A DNA stretch of 64,000 bases from UBA1275 sp038124025 (GCA_038124025.1 JAYPBC010000008.1:1-64000), one strand, 5' to 3'. Shown: positions 36,010 to 45,818, numbered from the stretch's first letter. The notes: a model not told the origin generated them from the sequence alone. Numbers and translations: made by a program.

Positions 36010-36315
36010 ATGATAATAAATAATATACCAACAATTGAATCCTCCCTAACTGGCGAAGTTTCAAAAGTAAAAAATGAACAAGAGTCAACTTATGGAGACG
36101 CCTTTGGTGATATGTTGTCAAATACTTTAGGTACGTTGAATGACAGCATAAATGCTGCAAACGAGGGCGCGGAATCCTTTTTATCAGGTGAAACCGAAAA
36201 TGTACATGAGGTAATGCTGAAAATGCAAGATGCACATATTCAATTCCAGCTTATCACTGAGGTAAGGAATAAAATGGTAGAGGTTTATCAAGAAATTAGT
36301 CGCATGCAAATTTAA
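36010..36315 (+). CDS. fliE: Flagellar hook-basal body protein FliE
   Basis: A 101-residue FliE. The conserved C-terminal half is clear: LSGETENVHEVMLKMQDAHIQFQLITEVRNKMVEVYQEISRMQI. FliE forms the ring that joins the MS-ring and export gate to the rod. It lies between orf73 and fliF. Confidence 0.93.
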   Translation: MIINNIPTIESSLTGEVSKVKNEQESTYGDAFGDMLSNTLGTLNDSINAANEGAESFLSGETENVHEVMLKMQDAHIQFQLITEVRNKMVEVYQEISRMQI

Positions 36316-36334
36316 TTTAATTTAGAGGATATTA

Positions 36335-37978
36335 ATGGCAACTTCGGACAGTCAGATACAAGAATTTTTTGGGGTAATGAATAGTGCCCAAAAAGTGATG
36401 TTTGGTTTACTACTAAGCTTAGTTATAATCATTTCAGGAGCGATTTTCTTTTGGGCTCAACAAGATGAGCAAGTACTATTATTTGGTAACTTAAATCCAG
36501 ATAATGCAAATGCAATAGTCCAAAAACTAGACGAAAAAAATATTGACTATGAAATTAGCAATGGTGGAAATGCGATATATGTACCAAGTGATAAAGTTCA
36601 TGCACTTAGACTAGAATTAGCATCGTATGGCAGTGGAAATACTGATAGTAAAGGATATGAATTATTTGACTCACAATCGCTTGGTATGACTGATTTTATG
36701 CAACAAGTCAATCAAAAAAGAGCCTTAGAAGGAGAATTACAACGTTCAATTAATAGTTTAACTCAAGTTCAAAATTCAAGGATTCATTTAGTTCTACAGG
36801 AAAGATCGCCTTTTGAAGAATCGTCTGTAGAAGCTTCTGCTTCAGTTATATTAACATTAGAACCAGGAAATCGACTCTCCAACAATCAAACAGCAGGTAT
36901 AGCGTCACTTATTTCTGGTAGTGTTGAAGGGTTGTCACCAAATAGTGTAGTTATTTTAGACCAACTGGGTAATCGGTTGAGTGACGATGCTGATCGAGAC
37001 TCGGGTGGGGATATGGGCAATATTCAGATGCAAATCAAGCAAAAATCCGAAGCATATCTGACAGAGAAAGGGCAATCAATGCTAGATAGAGTGTTAGGAG
37101 CTGGTAATAGTATTGTACGGGTCTCAGTTGAACATGATTTTCAGAAAGTAATGATAGAGAGAGATAGTTTTGATCCAGATTCTAGAATAATTATTTCTGA
37201 AACAAATAGTGACCAAACAACTGCAGATATTGACAGAGAACAAATCAACGCAACTGATTACACACCTGTTGAATATATGGATGAGGCTTTGGTCATTGGA
37301 GAAAACAATATTGAGTCATCAACCCAATCTAGAAATTATGAAGTGAGTCGAGAAAAGCAGTATATAGAAGAAACTCAAGGTGAGATTATCGACATAACAG
37401 CTTCAATATTACTTAATCAAAAAGTAGAACAATCATTAGATGGTAATGGTGAACCCGTTACAGTTCCTATTCCTTACGACGATGATCAAATAAATGAATT
37501 CAGAAATCTACTAGCAATGGCTTTAGGCATAGAAGCTAATGCTGGCGGTACACTTGTAGATAAAATAGCTGTTTCACAAATAGAATTTGAGTACAGTCCA
37601 TATAGGGAAAATATTGATTATCAAAACAATCAACCTAGTGATTTTAGTGATATCATAAGGTGGTCATTAATTGCTATTAGTATGTTGTTGGTAGCATTTT
37701 TAACAAATAATGTAAGAAAGAATTTTACTGGATCGGTCATGCAAACCACTAGTGATTTTCAAATGGCTAATAATGAAATAGGAGGAGCCCCTGATGTAGC
37801 TTCATTGCCTGAACAGAACCTAGATCAACCTCAACAAATGGAACAACCAGCATTAGAAGGTGAAAGTCAAGCTTCTAAACAAAATACAGATGCAATCAAG
37901 GACGAAATAGAAAAACTCTTTGTTAGTCAGCCATCAAAAGCTTCTGAAGTAGCTCGTATGATGTTTGAAAATGGATAA
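36335..37978 (+). CDS. fliF: Flagellar MS-ring protein FliF
   Basis: A 547-residue FliF. The first membrane helix is at about residues 17-42 (VMFGLLLSLVIIISGAIFFW), followed by YscJ-like ring-building motifs (LFGNLNPDNANAIVQKLDEKNIDYEI, GSGNTDSKGYELFDSQSLGMTDF, RALEGELQRSINSL), a beta-collar region, the second helix near 447-464 (IIRWSLIAISMLLVAFL), and a cytoplasmic tail ending VSQPSKASEVARMMFENG, which binds FliG. fliG starts 9 bases after its stop. Confidence 0.95.
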   Translation: MATSDSQIQEFFGVMNSAQKVMFGLLLSLVIIISGAIFFWAQQDEQVLLFGNLNPDNANAIVQKLDEKNIDYEISNGGNAIYVPSDKVHALRLELASYGSGNTDSKGYELFDSQSLGMTDFMQQVNQKRALEGELQRSINSLTQVQNSRIHLVLQERSPFEESSVEASASVILTLEPGNRLSNNQTAGIASLISGSVEGLSPNSVVILDQLGNRLSDDADRDSGGDMGNIQMQIKQKSEAYLTEKGQSMLDRVLGAGNSIVRVSVEHDFQKVMIERDSFDPDSRIIISETNSDQTTADIDREQINATDYTPVEYMDEALVIGENNIESSTQSRNYEVSREKQYIEETQGEIIDITASILLNQKVEQSLDGNGEPVTVPIPYDDDQINEFRNLLAMALGIEANAGGTLVDKIAVSQIEFEYSPYRENIDYQNNQPSDFSDIIRWSLIAISMLLVAFLTNNVRKNFTGSVMQTTSDFQMANNEIGGAPDVASLPEQNLDQPQQMEQPALEGESQASKQNTDAIKDEIEKLFVSQPSKASEVARMMFENG

Positions 37979-37987
37979 TAAAAAATC

Positions 37988-39009
37988 ATGAAGAATTTTA
38001 AATCCCTATCTGGTTCAGAAAAACTAGCGATTTTAGTAATGAGTATTGGCCTGGATGCTGCAAAAGAGGCACTTAAAGGGTTAAAACCAAAAGAAATTTC
38101 TAAAATCATCGTCGATGTCTCAAGGCTAGGTAAGATTCCAAAAGAAGTAGTTGCCCAAGTTTTAGATGAGTATTACAAACTTATGAATACATCAAATGAA
38201 ACTGTTAAAGGAGGTTCTGAGCAAGCTCAGAAAATGATAGCTTCTTTAGGAGAGGATCATAACACTGACCAAATTAATACATTGATAAAAAAAGATACAG
38301 CATTATCAATATTTGATGAATTCCAGCAGACCAAAGTAGCAAGTATTTCGGATTTTTTAAAAAATGAACATCCACAGGTAATTGCTCTAATTTTTTCACA
38401 ATTAAAGTCTGATAAGGCTGCTCAATTATTAGCAACTTTTGAAAAAGAAAAACAAGCCGATATAATGAATAGACTGGTTGTAATGAATGAAATATCACCA
38501 GATGTTATAGTAGAAATTAGTGAGGTAATTCAGGAAAACTTCGGATTTATGAATATTGAGGGTGAAGAAAGCTTATCTGGCACCTCAATGGTTGCACAAA
38601 TATTAAATAATACAGATCAAGATGTAGAAGAAAATATTCTTGGTTCTATAGCCAAATATGATGAAGATCTTTCTACTCAAGTTAGAGATCAAATGTTCTT
38701 ATTTACTGATATTCTGAATATTGACAAAGATGCAATGCAAGCAATAAATCTTGAAATNNNNNNNNNNNNNNNNNNNNGGCTGATTTAGCTAAGGCTCTAA
38801 AAGGACAAGCTATTGAACTAGCAGACAAATTTTTCAATAATATGTCGGGTCGAGCTGCTGATATGATAAAGGAGGATATGGAGAACTTAGGGCCTTTAAA
38901 AGCTGCCGATGTTAAAGAGGCACAGCAAAATATTATCCGGAAAATACGTGACTTAGAAGCCAAAGGTGAGATAGTATTAAATAAGGATGAGGAAGATTTT
39001 ATAGAGTAA
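37988..39009 (+). CDS. fliG: Flagellar motor switch protein FliG (interrupted by an assembly gap)
   Basis: FliG reads in one frame from the ATG at 37988 (NFKSLSGSEKLAILVMSIGLDAA) through the middle domain with EHPQVIALIFSQLKSDKAAQLL to residue 256. Twenty unknown bases follow at 38758-38777. Beyond them the C-terminal torque domain continues in another frame: ADLAKALKGQAIELADKFFNNM and on to GEIVLNKDEEDFIE, stopping at 39007-39009. The frame change shows that the gap size is wrong, not that the gene is broken. Comparison with FliG suggests about a dozen residues are missing. FliG links the MS-ring to the C-ring and receives torque from MotA. Confidence 0.9.
38758..38777. other. Assembly gap (20 N) inside fliG
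   Basis: Twenty Ns. The fliG frames on either side differ by one base, so the true missing length is not 20; it should be 1 more than a multiple of three beyond 20 (or equivalent) if the gene is intact. The missing part precedes the torque-generating helices. Confidence 0.95.
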
Positions 39010-39653
39010 TGTATTTAGAGTCAGATAAAAATATGATACAAAAAAAAGATTCCTACGAGATTTTAAATTATCAAAAAATTTTTGACGAGGATAATCAATC
39101 AACAGAATTAAACCGTTTAAGAAATAACGAAAATGTAAACTTGATAATAGCGGAAGAGAAAATTAAGTGGGAAAAAGATACAAAAGCTAAAACTCAAGAA
39201 GCTTATGATAAAGGGTATGAAAAGAGTTCTCTTGAAGGAAAATTAGAACTAGAGAAACAATCTATACTCTTCAAAAAAATGTACAATGAGTTGAATCATT
39301 ATTGGTACAAAGATAAAGAAGAATTCACATCATTTTTGATGGAAATAGCGGTCAATTTGGCTCAAGAAATTGTGGGAAAAGTTGAAGTCTCCGATGAATA
39401 CGTCGATGAACAAAATGATAAATTGATAGAAATTATTGGTAAAGTTGAAAAAAATCTAAAACCTAACATTGAAGTATCTAGTAATGATATAGATTCGGTT
39501 AAAAGTTTAATCAATAATTCAGGATTAGAACATATGGTTTCTTTAAGACCAAATTTAGAATTATTACCAGGAGAATTTGTGATTGATACCAATAAAGAGA
39601 GATGGATTAACACTAGAAAAGGCCTTTTAGAGGCATTTGGTAGAAAAGACTAA
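39009..39653 (+). CDS. fliH: Flagellar export apparatus protein FliH
   Basis: A 214-residue protein in the fliH position, starting with an ATG that overlaps the fliG stop. It has a charged helical N-terminal half (KWEKDTKAKTQEAYDKGYEKSSLEG, with the Ala/Gly-spaced pattern of FliH) and a V-ATPase E-like C-terminal domain (FLMEIAVNLAQEIVGKVEV, LRPNLELLPGEFVIDT). FliH regulates and docks the FliI ATPase at the C-ring and export gate. Confidence 0.85.
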   Translation: MYLESDKNMIQKKDSYEILNYQKIFDEDNQSTELNRLRNNENVNLIIAEEKIKWEKDTKAKTQEAYDKGYEKSSLEGKLELEKQSILFKKMYNELNHYWYKDKEEFTSFLMEIAVNLAQEIVGKVEVSDEYVDEQNDKLIEIIGKVEKNLKPNIEVSSNDIDSVKSLINNSGLEHMVSLRPNLELLPGEFVIDTNKERWINTRKGLLEAFGRKD

Positions 39654-39655
39654 AA

Positions 39656-40990
39656 ATGCACAATAAATTAGAGCAAACACTTTCTGATTTAATTATTAAT
39701 AAGAAAGAAAAATTCGGAACCACACTTAAAAAACCCTATAAAGTTGGTAAACTTCAATCAATTGTTGGGACAGTTATAGAATGTATAGGTATCGATGCAA
39801 CAGTTGGTGAGTTATTTGGTATCGAAAATATTGATGGAAATGTAATAAAAGCAGAGGTTATCGGAATTAAAGATGGTAAGGCACTTCTTCTTCCATTTGA
39901 TAAGATAGTTGGTTTAAAGGAAGGTTGTATTGTATACTCATTGGGTAACTCTTTAACTATAAAAGTTGGTGAAGGGTTAATGGGTAGAGTATTAGATGCT
40001 AATGCACAACCCATAGATGGTAAAGGTAAAATTGCACGATCGGATGAAGAAGATTTATATAAAAATGCACCTACTCCGCTAGAGCGAGAACCAATTCGAG
40101 ACGTTTTTAATTCTGGAATAAGATCAATAGATGCTTTTAATACAATAGGCATAGGTCAAAGATTAGGTCTTTTTGCTGGATCTGGTGTTGGTAAAAGTGT
40201 TTTAATGGGCATGATCGCAAAAAATTCTTCTGCAGATGTAAATGTAATTGGTTTAATCGGTGAAAGAGGAAGAGAAGTCCAAGAATTTGTATCCGATACA
40301 CTTGGATCTGATGGTTTGAAGAAATCAATTGTTATTGCTTCTACTTCCGATACTTCAGCAATGAGCAGAATTAAAGCAGTATTTACTGCTACAGCCATTG
40401 CGGAATATTATAGAGATAAAGGGTTAAATGTCTTACTAATGATCGATTCTATTACTAGGGTTGCTATGGCGCAGCGTGAAATTGGTTTAGCTACAGGTGA
40501 ACCACCTACAAGTAAAGGTTATACCCCTAGTGTATTTAGTCTTTTACCCAAACTACTTGAAAGGCCAGGAAAAACAAAGAAAGGCAGTATAACAGCGTTG
40601 TATACCGTGTTGGTAGATAATGATGATATGAATGAGCCAATAGCTGATGCAGTCCGGTCTATTTTGGATGGCCATATCGTCTTATCAAGAAAATTAGCTC
40701 ACAAAAACCATTACCCAGCGATTGATGTCTTGGAAAGTATTTCCAGAGTTATGGCAAATATTGTAACAAAAGATCAAAGAAATATCATGATGAAGGCGCG
40801 AAGTTTGCTTGCTATTTACCAAGAAGCAGAAGATTTAATCAATATAGGGGCATATGTAAGTGGATCTTCCAAAAAAATTGATGAAGCAGTCGAAAAAAAT
40901 GAAAAATTGGTATCGTTTTTGATACAAGATATAGAAGAAATTTACGATCAAAACGGATATTGGTCTAAACTTGAAGAAATAGTGTCTTAA
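39656..40990 (+). CDS. fliI: Flagellum-specific ATPase FliI
   Basis: A 444-residue F1-beta-like ATPase. Walker A is GLFAGSGVGKSVLMGMIA (about residues 174-190), Walker B LLMIDSITRVAMAQREIGLATGEPPTSKGYTPSVF, and the type III secretion ATPase segment RPGKTKKGSITALYTVLV is intact. It energises release of chaperone-substrate complexes for flagellar export. Two bases separate it from fliH, and the stop is followed directly by fliJ. Confidence 0.96.
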   Translation: MHNKLEQTLSDLIINKKEKFGTTLKKPYKVGKLQSIVGTVIECIGIDATVGELFGIENIDGNVIKAEVIGIKDGKALLLPFDKIVGLKEGCIVYSLGNSLTIKVGEGLMGRVLDANAQPIDGKGKIARSDEEDLYKNAPTPLEREPIRDVFNSGIRSIDAFNTIGIGQRLGLFAGSGVGKSVLMGMIAKNSSADVNVIGLIGERGREVQEFVSDTLGSDGLKKSIVIASTSDTSAMSRIKAVFTATAIAEYYRDKGLNVLLMIDSITRVAMAQREIGLATGEPPTSKGYTPSVFSLLPKLLERPGKTKKGSITALYTVLVDNDDMNEPIADAVRSILDGHIVLSRKLAHKNHYPAIDVLESISRVMANIVTKDQRNIMMKARSLLAIYQEAEDLINIGAYVSGSSKKIDEAVEKNEKLVSFLIQDIEEIYDQNGYWSKLEEIVS

Positions 40991-40992
40991 GA

Positions 40993-41418
40993 GTGAAAAA
41001 ATTCAAATATAAATTAGAAGCAGTTTTAGAGCACAAAAAACTCACACTAAATCGTGTGCAAAAAAAACAATCTGATTTACTTCGTGAAAAAGCATTGATT
41101 AACGAAGAATTAAAATTAATTGCACAAACAAAGAATGAATTATCAGAAAAGAGCAAGTTTAAAAACATTAATGATCTTAAAATTCATGACAATAAACTGT
41201 CAGGGTATAGACGTAGAGAAAGAGAATTAATAGAAAAAAGATCATTTACTGAAGAAGAGATTACAAAAAGCTCAAATGCTTTAAAGAAGGCACACATTGC
41301 AAAAAGAAGTATTGAAATAGACAAAGAACGCAAACAGAATACATATACTGAGGCTTTGAATAAAAAAATTGAGTCTAGTTTATCAGATCTAGTAATTCAA
41401 AACTTTGTTAGACAGTAA
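40993..41418 (+). CDS. fliJ: Flagellar export protein FliJ
   Basis: A 141-residue, almost wholly alpha-helical coiled-coil protein starting at GTG 40993 (KKFKYKLEAVLEHKKLTLNRVQKKQSDL), the usual FliJ opening. FliJ is the gamma-like stalk that sits in the FliI hexamer and activates the FlhA gate. Assignment rests on coiled-coil build, length and position. Confidence 0.85.
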   Translation: MKKFKYKLEAVLEHKKLTLNRVQKKQSDLLREKALINEELKLIAQTKNELSEKSKFKNINDLKIHDNKLSGYRRRERELIEKRSFTEEEITKSSNALKKAHIAKRSIEIDKERKQNTYTEALNKKIESSLSDLVIQNFVRQ

Positions 41419-41426
41419 TACTCAAA

Positions 41427-41996
41427 ATGAAATTCACAAAAAAGAAAATCATAATACTAGTAGCTATATCACTGAGTGTACTTATACTCGGTGTTTTAGG
41501 GTTTTATTTATTATATCCAAAAATAAATTCAGAAAAATATCAAGAAACAGTGCAACTGGTAGAAGAAGAAAATGCGCTGAATGCTACTCTGAATAGTTCA
41601 GAATCTGAAAGTAGTAATTTGGAAAATAAACTTGATGCAATCGACTCAGAAAGTCGAAAAATGTTAGTTGAACCTTATAAGACTCAAATTGATTCACTAG
41701 AGTCCATAATTAGTGAACTAGAACGTTTAAGAGATGAGCTAATAACAGATAAATCAGACTTGAACGAAGTAATAAAAAAATTAGATGAAGAAGTAAGTCA
41801 AAAGGTAACGTTTGAAGAAGAATTAAAGGGAATTTTAAGTTTGGACGACAAGCAATTGAGTCCAATTCTCGAAAAAATGAATGACATGAAAGTCGCAGAT
41901 TTATATCAGGGTTCCAATATCAATCAAAAACAGAAAATTTTACGTTGTCTGGAGCCAGAAAAAGCAGCAAAATTATTGGAGGCAGTAATCAAATGA
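41427..41996 (+). CDS. MotE-like flagellar protein (membrane-anchored, MgtE-N-like C-terminus)
   Basis: A 189-residue protein with an N-terminal membrane helix (residues 9-31, IIILVAISLSVLILGVLGFYLLY), a long periplasmic coiled coil (about 35-130), and a C-terminal MgtE-N/FliG-like segment, LDDKQLSPILEKMNDMKVADLYQG then EPEKAAKLLEAVIK. This arrangement is that of MotE/FlbB-type proteins, which help position stators or build the basal body in epsilonproteobacteria and spirochaetes. It lies between fliJ and fliK and its TGA overlaps the fliK ATG. The exact role in this organism is inferred. Confidence 0.7.
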   Translation: MKFTKKKIIILVAISLSVLILGVLGFYLLYPKINSEKYQETVQLVEEENALNATLNSSESESSNLENKLDAIDSESRKMLVEPYKTQIDSLESIISELERLRDELITDKSDLNEVIKKLDEEVSQKVTFEEELKGILSLDDKQLSPILEKMNDMKVADLYQGSNINQKQKILRCLEPEKAAKLLEAVIK

Positions 41997-43492
41997 GCAT
42001 ATTAGGTGTTAATATTGATACTAGCAATGTTCCAAAAATGGAAACATCTCAAACGATTGGTGGTAAGGTTCAAGAGGCCTCCAAAACGTTTAATGAATTT
42101 TTAAAGAGTAGTCCTGGAGATGAAAATAATCAAGAAGGATTTGTCAGTGAAGATAATAGCTCAAATTCAGATTTTGAAACTACTGAAATTATTGAAACTA
42201 CTGAAACTACTGAAATTATTGAAACGGAGAATATTCAAAATATTGAAGAGGCAGATCAAATAGTAGATGAAAATCTTTTGGTTGATAACCAAAATAAGAT
42301 TACAACAAATATACATGAACAAAAGAGTAGTGTAAACGGAAAGACAGTAATGGGATCTTTAGAGCTAAGTGATTCCATATCGTTTTTAAATAGTGCAGAA
42401 AAAAAACAATCAATAGATGCATTGAACAATTCTATATACAAAGGTAATTTTATAAACAATCAAATTGAAGCTGATGAAATTATCGCTGATCAAATTGATG
42501 CTGATCAAATAGAATTATTAGATGAAATAAACATCAAAAATATTAATGGGGATAAAATTCAAAATCACGCCATTAAAGATGTTAAAAGCGTCACGGGGGT
42601 TACTAATAAAGTTAGTGTAAATGAGGAAATAACTTTAAAACCAACTACTGAAGGTACGCCCGAAGTGATAACAACAGACTCTGAAATGAGTCAAGAAGAT
42701 GTACAATTAAATATTGGAACTAAAGGGTTTGAATACAGTAGTAAAACTAACAAAGGATCAATATATAATTCCAACTTTGACCAAAATAATCTTCAACAAA
42801 TCAAGGAATTAGCAGCTGAAAGGTTATCGACAAAGAATGAACTAATTGAAGAGAAATCTAAAGTTAATCTAGATGTACATGCAGTCAAAGATTTAGGTAA
42901 AAATAACTTGAATCTAGATCAAATCATTTCATCCCCTCTTTTTCCAATACAAATAGATCTAGTTTCAGGAAAGAATAACTCAATTACTAAAGAAAATAAC
43001 GATACAATAGATCAAACATTTATCAACTCTACTTCTAAAGATTTGAGTAATAATGTTCAAATGAATGAAATCTCGAAAGTACAAAGAACTTCATTTAGTG
43101 AACATATAAGTAAGATTATGGATCAAAAAGAAATGATTTCAAAACTTTGGTCTAAATCTTATGTAGAATTTGAAAATGGCCAAAGAGTAGATGTATTTGC
43201 CAGAAAATTTGAAAATGAGTTTCAGTTTAGAATAGAGACAAATCAATCTGATCTCCAGCAGAAAATCGAGAATGAAGTAGATAAAATTAAAGAAGGATTA
43301 CAGAACAAATTTGAAACGGATATAAATTTCTTTTTTGGAAAAAATAATGAATCCAAATCGAATGAAGGTGATAGGTCGTCAACGCAAAAATTAAATCCTA
43401 TGAAAGATACAGATCATTCTAAAGACGAAGTTAGTAACGAAGGAATTAGTCAAAAAAGTCTTGGATATAACTCTAATGAATGGGTAGCGTAA
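41993..43492 (+). CDS. fliK: Flagellar hook-length control protein FliK
   Basis: 499 residues from the ATG at 41993, which overlaps the previous stop. The protein is poorly conserved, as expected of FliK: a long, Ser/Asn/Glu-rich, probably unfolded ruler region with internal repeats, then a C-terminal domain of about 110 residues (MISKLWSKSYVEFENGQRVDVFARKFENEFQFRI) like the Flg_hook substrate-specificity switch. It lies just before flgD and flgE, the normal place of fliK. The identity rests on position, build and the C-terminal strand pattern. Confidence 0.72.
   Translation: MSILGVNIDTSNVPKMETSQTIGGKVQEASKTFNEFLKSSPGDENNQEGFVSEDNSSNSDFETTEIIETTETTEIIETENIQNIEEADQIVDENLLVDNQNKITTNIHEQKSSVNGKTVMGSLELSDSISFLNSAEKKQSIDALNNSIYKGNFINNQIEADEIIADQIDADQIELLDEINIKNINGDKIQNHAIKDVKSVTGVTNKVSVNEEITLKPTTEGTPEVITTDSEMSQEDVQLNIGTKGFEYSSKTNKGSIYNSNFDQNNLQQIKELAAERLSTKNELIEEKSKVNLDVHAVKDLGKNNLNLDQIISSPLFPIQIDLVSGKNNSITKENNDTIDQTFINSTSKDLSNNVQMNEISKVQRTSFSEHISKIMDQKEMISKLWSKSYVEFENGQRVDVFARKFENEFQFRIETNQSDLQQKIENEVDKIKEGLQNKFETDINFFFGKNNESKSNEGDRSSTQKLNPMKDTDHSKDEVSNEGISQKSLGYNSNEWVA
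42176..42220 (+). repeat. 9-bp tandem repeats in fliK
   Basis: Five head-to-tail units of GAAACTACT or GAAATTATT encode alternating E-T-T and E-I-I triplets in the low-complexity ruler region of FliK. The array stays in frame. Confidence 0.8.
42470..42514 (+). repeat. 15-bp tandem repeats in fliK
   Basis: Three imperfect 15-base units starting GCTGATGAAATT or GCTGATCAAATT encode ADEII, ADQID and ADQIE. Like the upstream 9-bp array they preserve frame and could change ruler length by slippage. Confidence 0.75.
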
Positions 43493-44166
43493 TGAATGTA
43501 AATGGAATACAAAGTACAAGCAATCCTTATGCAGGTAATAGCGCAGATAGGAATGCAATGGGTCAACAAGAATTTTTACAGTTGCTGGTTGCCCAAATGA
43601 AAAATCAAGATCCAATAAATCCAATGGATGGAACTGAATTTGCAAGCCAGCTTGCTCAGTTTAACTCAGTAGAACAGTTGATAGGTGTTAATAGTGCACT
43701 TACTGATTTGCAACAAAGTCAAAATATAATGAGTGCAGGGTTAACTAACTCAATGGCCGCATCATTGACAGGAAAAGAAGTAAAGGCTTTGTCCAATGAA
43801 TTTAATTTGCAAGAAAATTCATCATTAGATTTTTCTTTTAAAATACCAAAAAGTGCTACAGAAGTTGAAATAATTATAAAAGATGAGAATGGGAATCAAG
43901 TATTCACTGAAACTATGAAAGGAGTCCAAAAGGGTGAGCATGATTATTCTTGGGATGGCTCTAGCGCAAACGGTGATAAAATGCCGAATGGTAAATATAC
44001 AGTGGAAGTAAGACCAATGAGTGGTGATTCTCCTATGTCTGTTTTGACTTACACTAAAGGTATGGCAGAGAGAGTTAAATTTACAGGTTCAGGGGTATAT
44101 CTTATTGTCAATGGACTGGAAGTAGCAATCGGTAATGTTGAAGAAATTGGTGTCAAAAACGACTAA
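43492..44166 (+). CDS. flgD: Flagellar hook-capping protein FlgD
   Basis: 224 residues from the ATG at 43492 that overlaps the fliK stop (an ATG 12 bases earlier is possible). The N-terminal FlgD motif is clear: GQQEFLQLLVAQMKNQDPINPMDGTEFASQLAQFNSVEQL. The C-terminal half has the FlgD Ig-like/tudor domain (HDYSWDGSSANGDKMPNGKYTV). FlgD caps the growing hook and is needed for FlgE assembly. Confidence 0.95.
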   Translation: MNVNGIQSTSNPYAGNSADRNAMGQQEFLQLLVAQMKNQDPINPMDGTEFASQLAQFNSVEQLIGVNSALTDLQQSQNIMSAGLTNSMAASLTGKEVKALSNEFNLQENSSLDFSFKIPKSATEVEIIIKDENGNQVFTETMKGVQKGEHDYSWDGSSANGDKMPNGKYTVEVRPMSGDSPMSVLTYTKGMAERVKFTGSGVYLIVNGLEVAIGNVEEIGVKND

Positions 44167-44207
44167 TAGATTTTAAATAAAACAAACAATAAAAAATAAA
44201 TAATACT

Positions 44208-45818
44208 ATGGCGTTACTAAAATCAATGAATTCTGGCGTAAGTGGCTTGAATGCATTTCAAAAAAAGATGGATGTAATTGGTAATAATATTGCTAATGTT
44301 GAAACTATTGGGTTTAAATCCTCAAGAGTTACTTTTTCACAGTTAATGAGTAAAAATGAAGCGAGAAGTGGAGCTGGATCTGCCGCACCACAATTAACAG
44401 ATCAAATTGGACTGGGTGTACGTGTTGGAAGTATAGATAGAGATTTCTCTCAAGGTGCACTTCAGTCAACAGGTATGAATACTGATCTTGCTATAGAAGG
44501 CGACGGTTTCTTTGTAGTAAATAACAATGGTCAAAATTATTATTCCAGAGCAGGGAATTTTTCATTCAATAAAGATGGATTCTTAGTATCAGGTGATGGT
44601 AATATGATTCAAGGATTTATGGCCGATGCCAATGGAAACGTAAATACTGGAACGTTAGAAGATTTAAGAGTTGATTTTGAAGGTACTGTTCCTCCAAAAA
44701 GAACAGAAGTAGTAACAGTAGGTGGAAATCTTAATTCTACAACAAGTACGTATAGAACTCTTCAGTCTCAATCGAGTCTTAAAGTAAGTGGTAGTTCTGC
44801 CCAGGCGAGCGCCCTTTTAAATGATCTAGATCAGACAAGTACTCAATTTGTTAATGGTGATACACTTACATTGGACATTATTTTACCTGATGGAACAGCG
44901 CCTGTTAATCCTATTACATTTACCTATGGTGTAGATGGAACTACGGTTGAGGATATGGTTAATGTTTATAATGCACAATTAAATCCTCTAGACGTAAGCA
45001 TGAGTTTAGTTGATGGAGTTGTAAATGTTAAGTCAACAGTAATGGGTGAGACCGAATTAGAAGTTCAGGGTCTAGATATTGTTGGTGCTGGTAGCTTGAA
45101 TTTCCCTATATTCAACACCATTAATGAGGGAAGTACTGGTTCGCATACGATAAGTACTACAGTATTTGATACTCTTGGGAATCAACATTCATTGATAGTT
45201 AGAATAATTCAAGAAGCTGAGGATACTTGGACTTATGAAGCAAGTTTCTTAGATGGCGAGACGATTACTAGTGGTAAAACGGGAAGTCTTGATTTTCTTA
45301 ACGGAGATGTTGTACAATCAAATTTTGAAATAACATATGAAAGTTCTAATGGTACTTCAAATACAATAACTATTGGATTAGGTGATCCTCAGGAAGGCAT
45401 TTCATTTAATCAATATGGTGGGACAACTACTCTTAAAGCTTTATCTCAGGATGGATATGGTCAAGGAAAATTGATTGATGTTGGAATTTCCGGAGATGGA
45501 ATGCTTGAAGGTGTATATGATAATGGGAATACAGTTCCAATTGCATTTTTAGCATTAGCTGATGTCCAGAATGTTAATGGATTAGAACAGGTGACAGGTG
45601 GTCTTTTTAAAGCGTCATCAGCAGCTGGTGAAATAATAACCGGTTTTGCAAATGAGATGGGTTCATCTGTTGCTGCTGGTTTCCTTGAGACTTCTAATGT
45701 GGATTTAGCGAGGGAATTTACAGAAATGATAACTTCACAGAGAGCTTATCAATCTAATGCCCGAGTAATTACAACATCCGATGAAATGTTAGTTGAGGCA
45801 GTAAATCTGAAGAGGTAA
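44208..45818 (+). CDS. flgE: Flagellar hook protein FlgE
   Basis: A 536-residue hook protein. The N-terminal rod/hook signature is MNSGVSGLNAFQKKMDVIGNNIANVETIGFKSSRVTF, followed by QGALQSTGMNTDLAIEGDGFFVV, a large variable surface region, and the C-terminal SNVDLAREFTEMITSQRAYQSNARVITTSDEMLVEAVNLKR. It forms the curved hook. A strong terminator 58 bases after the stop ends this operon. Confidence 0.95.
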   Translation: MALLKSMNSGVSGLNAFQKKMDVIGNNIANVETIGFKSSRVTFSQLMSKNEARSGAGSAAPQLTDQIGLGVRVGSIDRDFSQGALQSTGMNTDLAIEGDGFFVVNNNGQNYYSRAGNFSFNKDGFLVSGDGNMIQGFMADANGNVNTGTLEDLRVDFEGTVPPKRTEVVTVGGNLNSTTSTYRTLQSQSSLKVSGSSAQASALLNDLDQTSTQFVNGDTLTLDIILPDGTAPVNPITFTYGVDGTTVEDMVNVYNAQLNPLDVSMSLVDGVVNVKSTVMGETELEVQGLDIVGAGSLNFPIFNTINEGSTGSHTISTTVFDTLGNQHSLIVRIIQEAEDTWTYEASFLDGETITSGKTGSLDFLNGDVVQSNFEITYESSNGTSNTITIGLGDPQEGISFNQYGGTTTLKALSQDGYGQGKLIDVGISGDGMLEGVYDNGNTVPIAFLALADVQNVNGLEQVTGGLFKASSAAGEIITGFANEMGSSVAAGFLETSNVDLAREFTEMITSQRAYQSNARVITTSDEMLVEAVNLKR

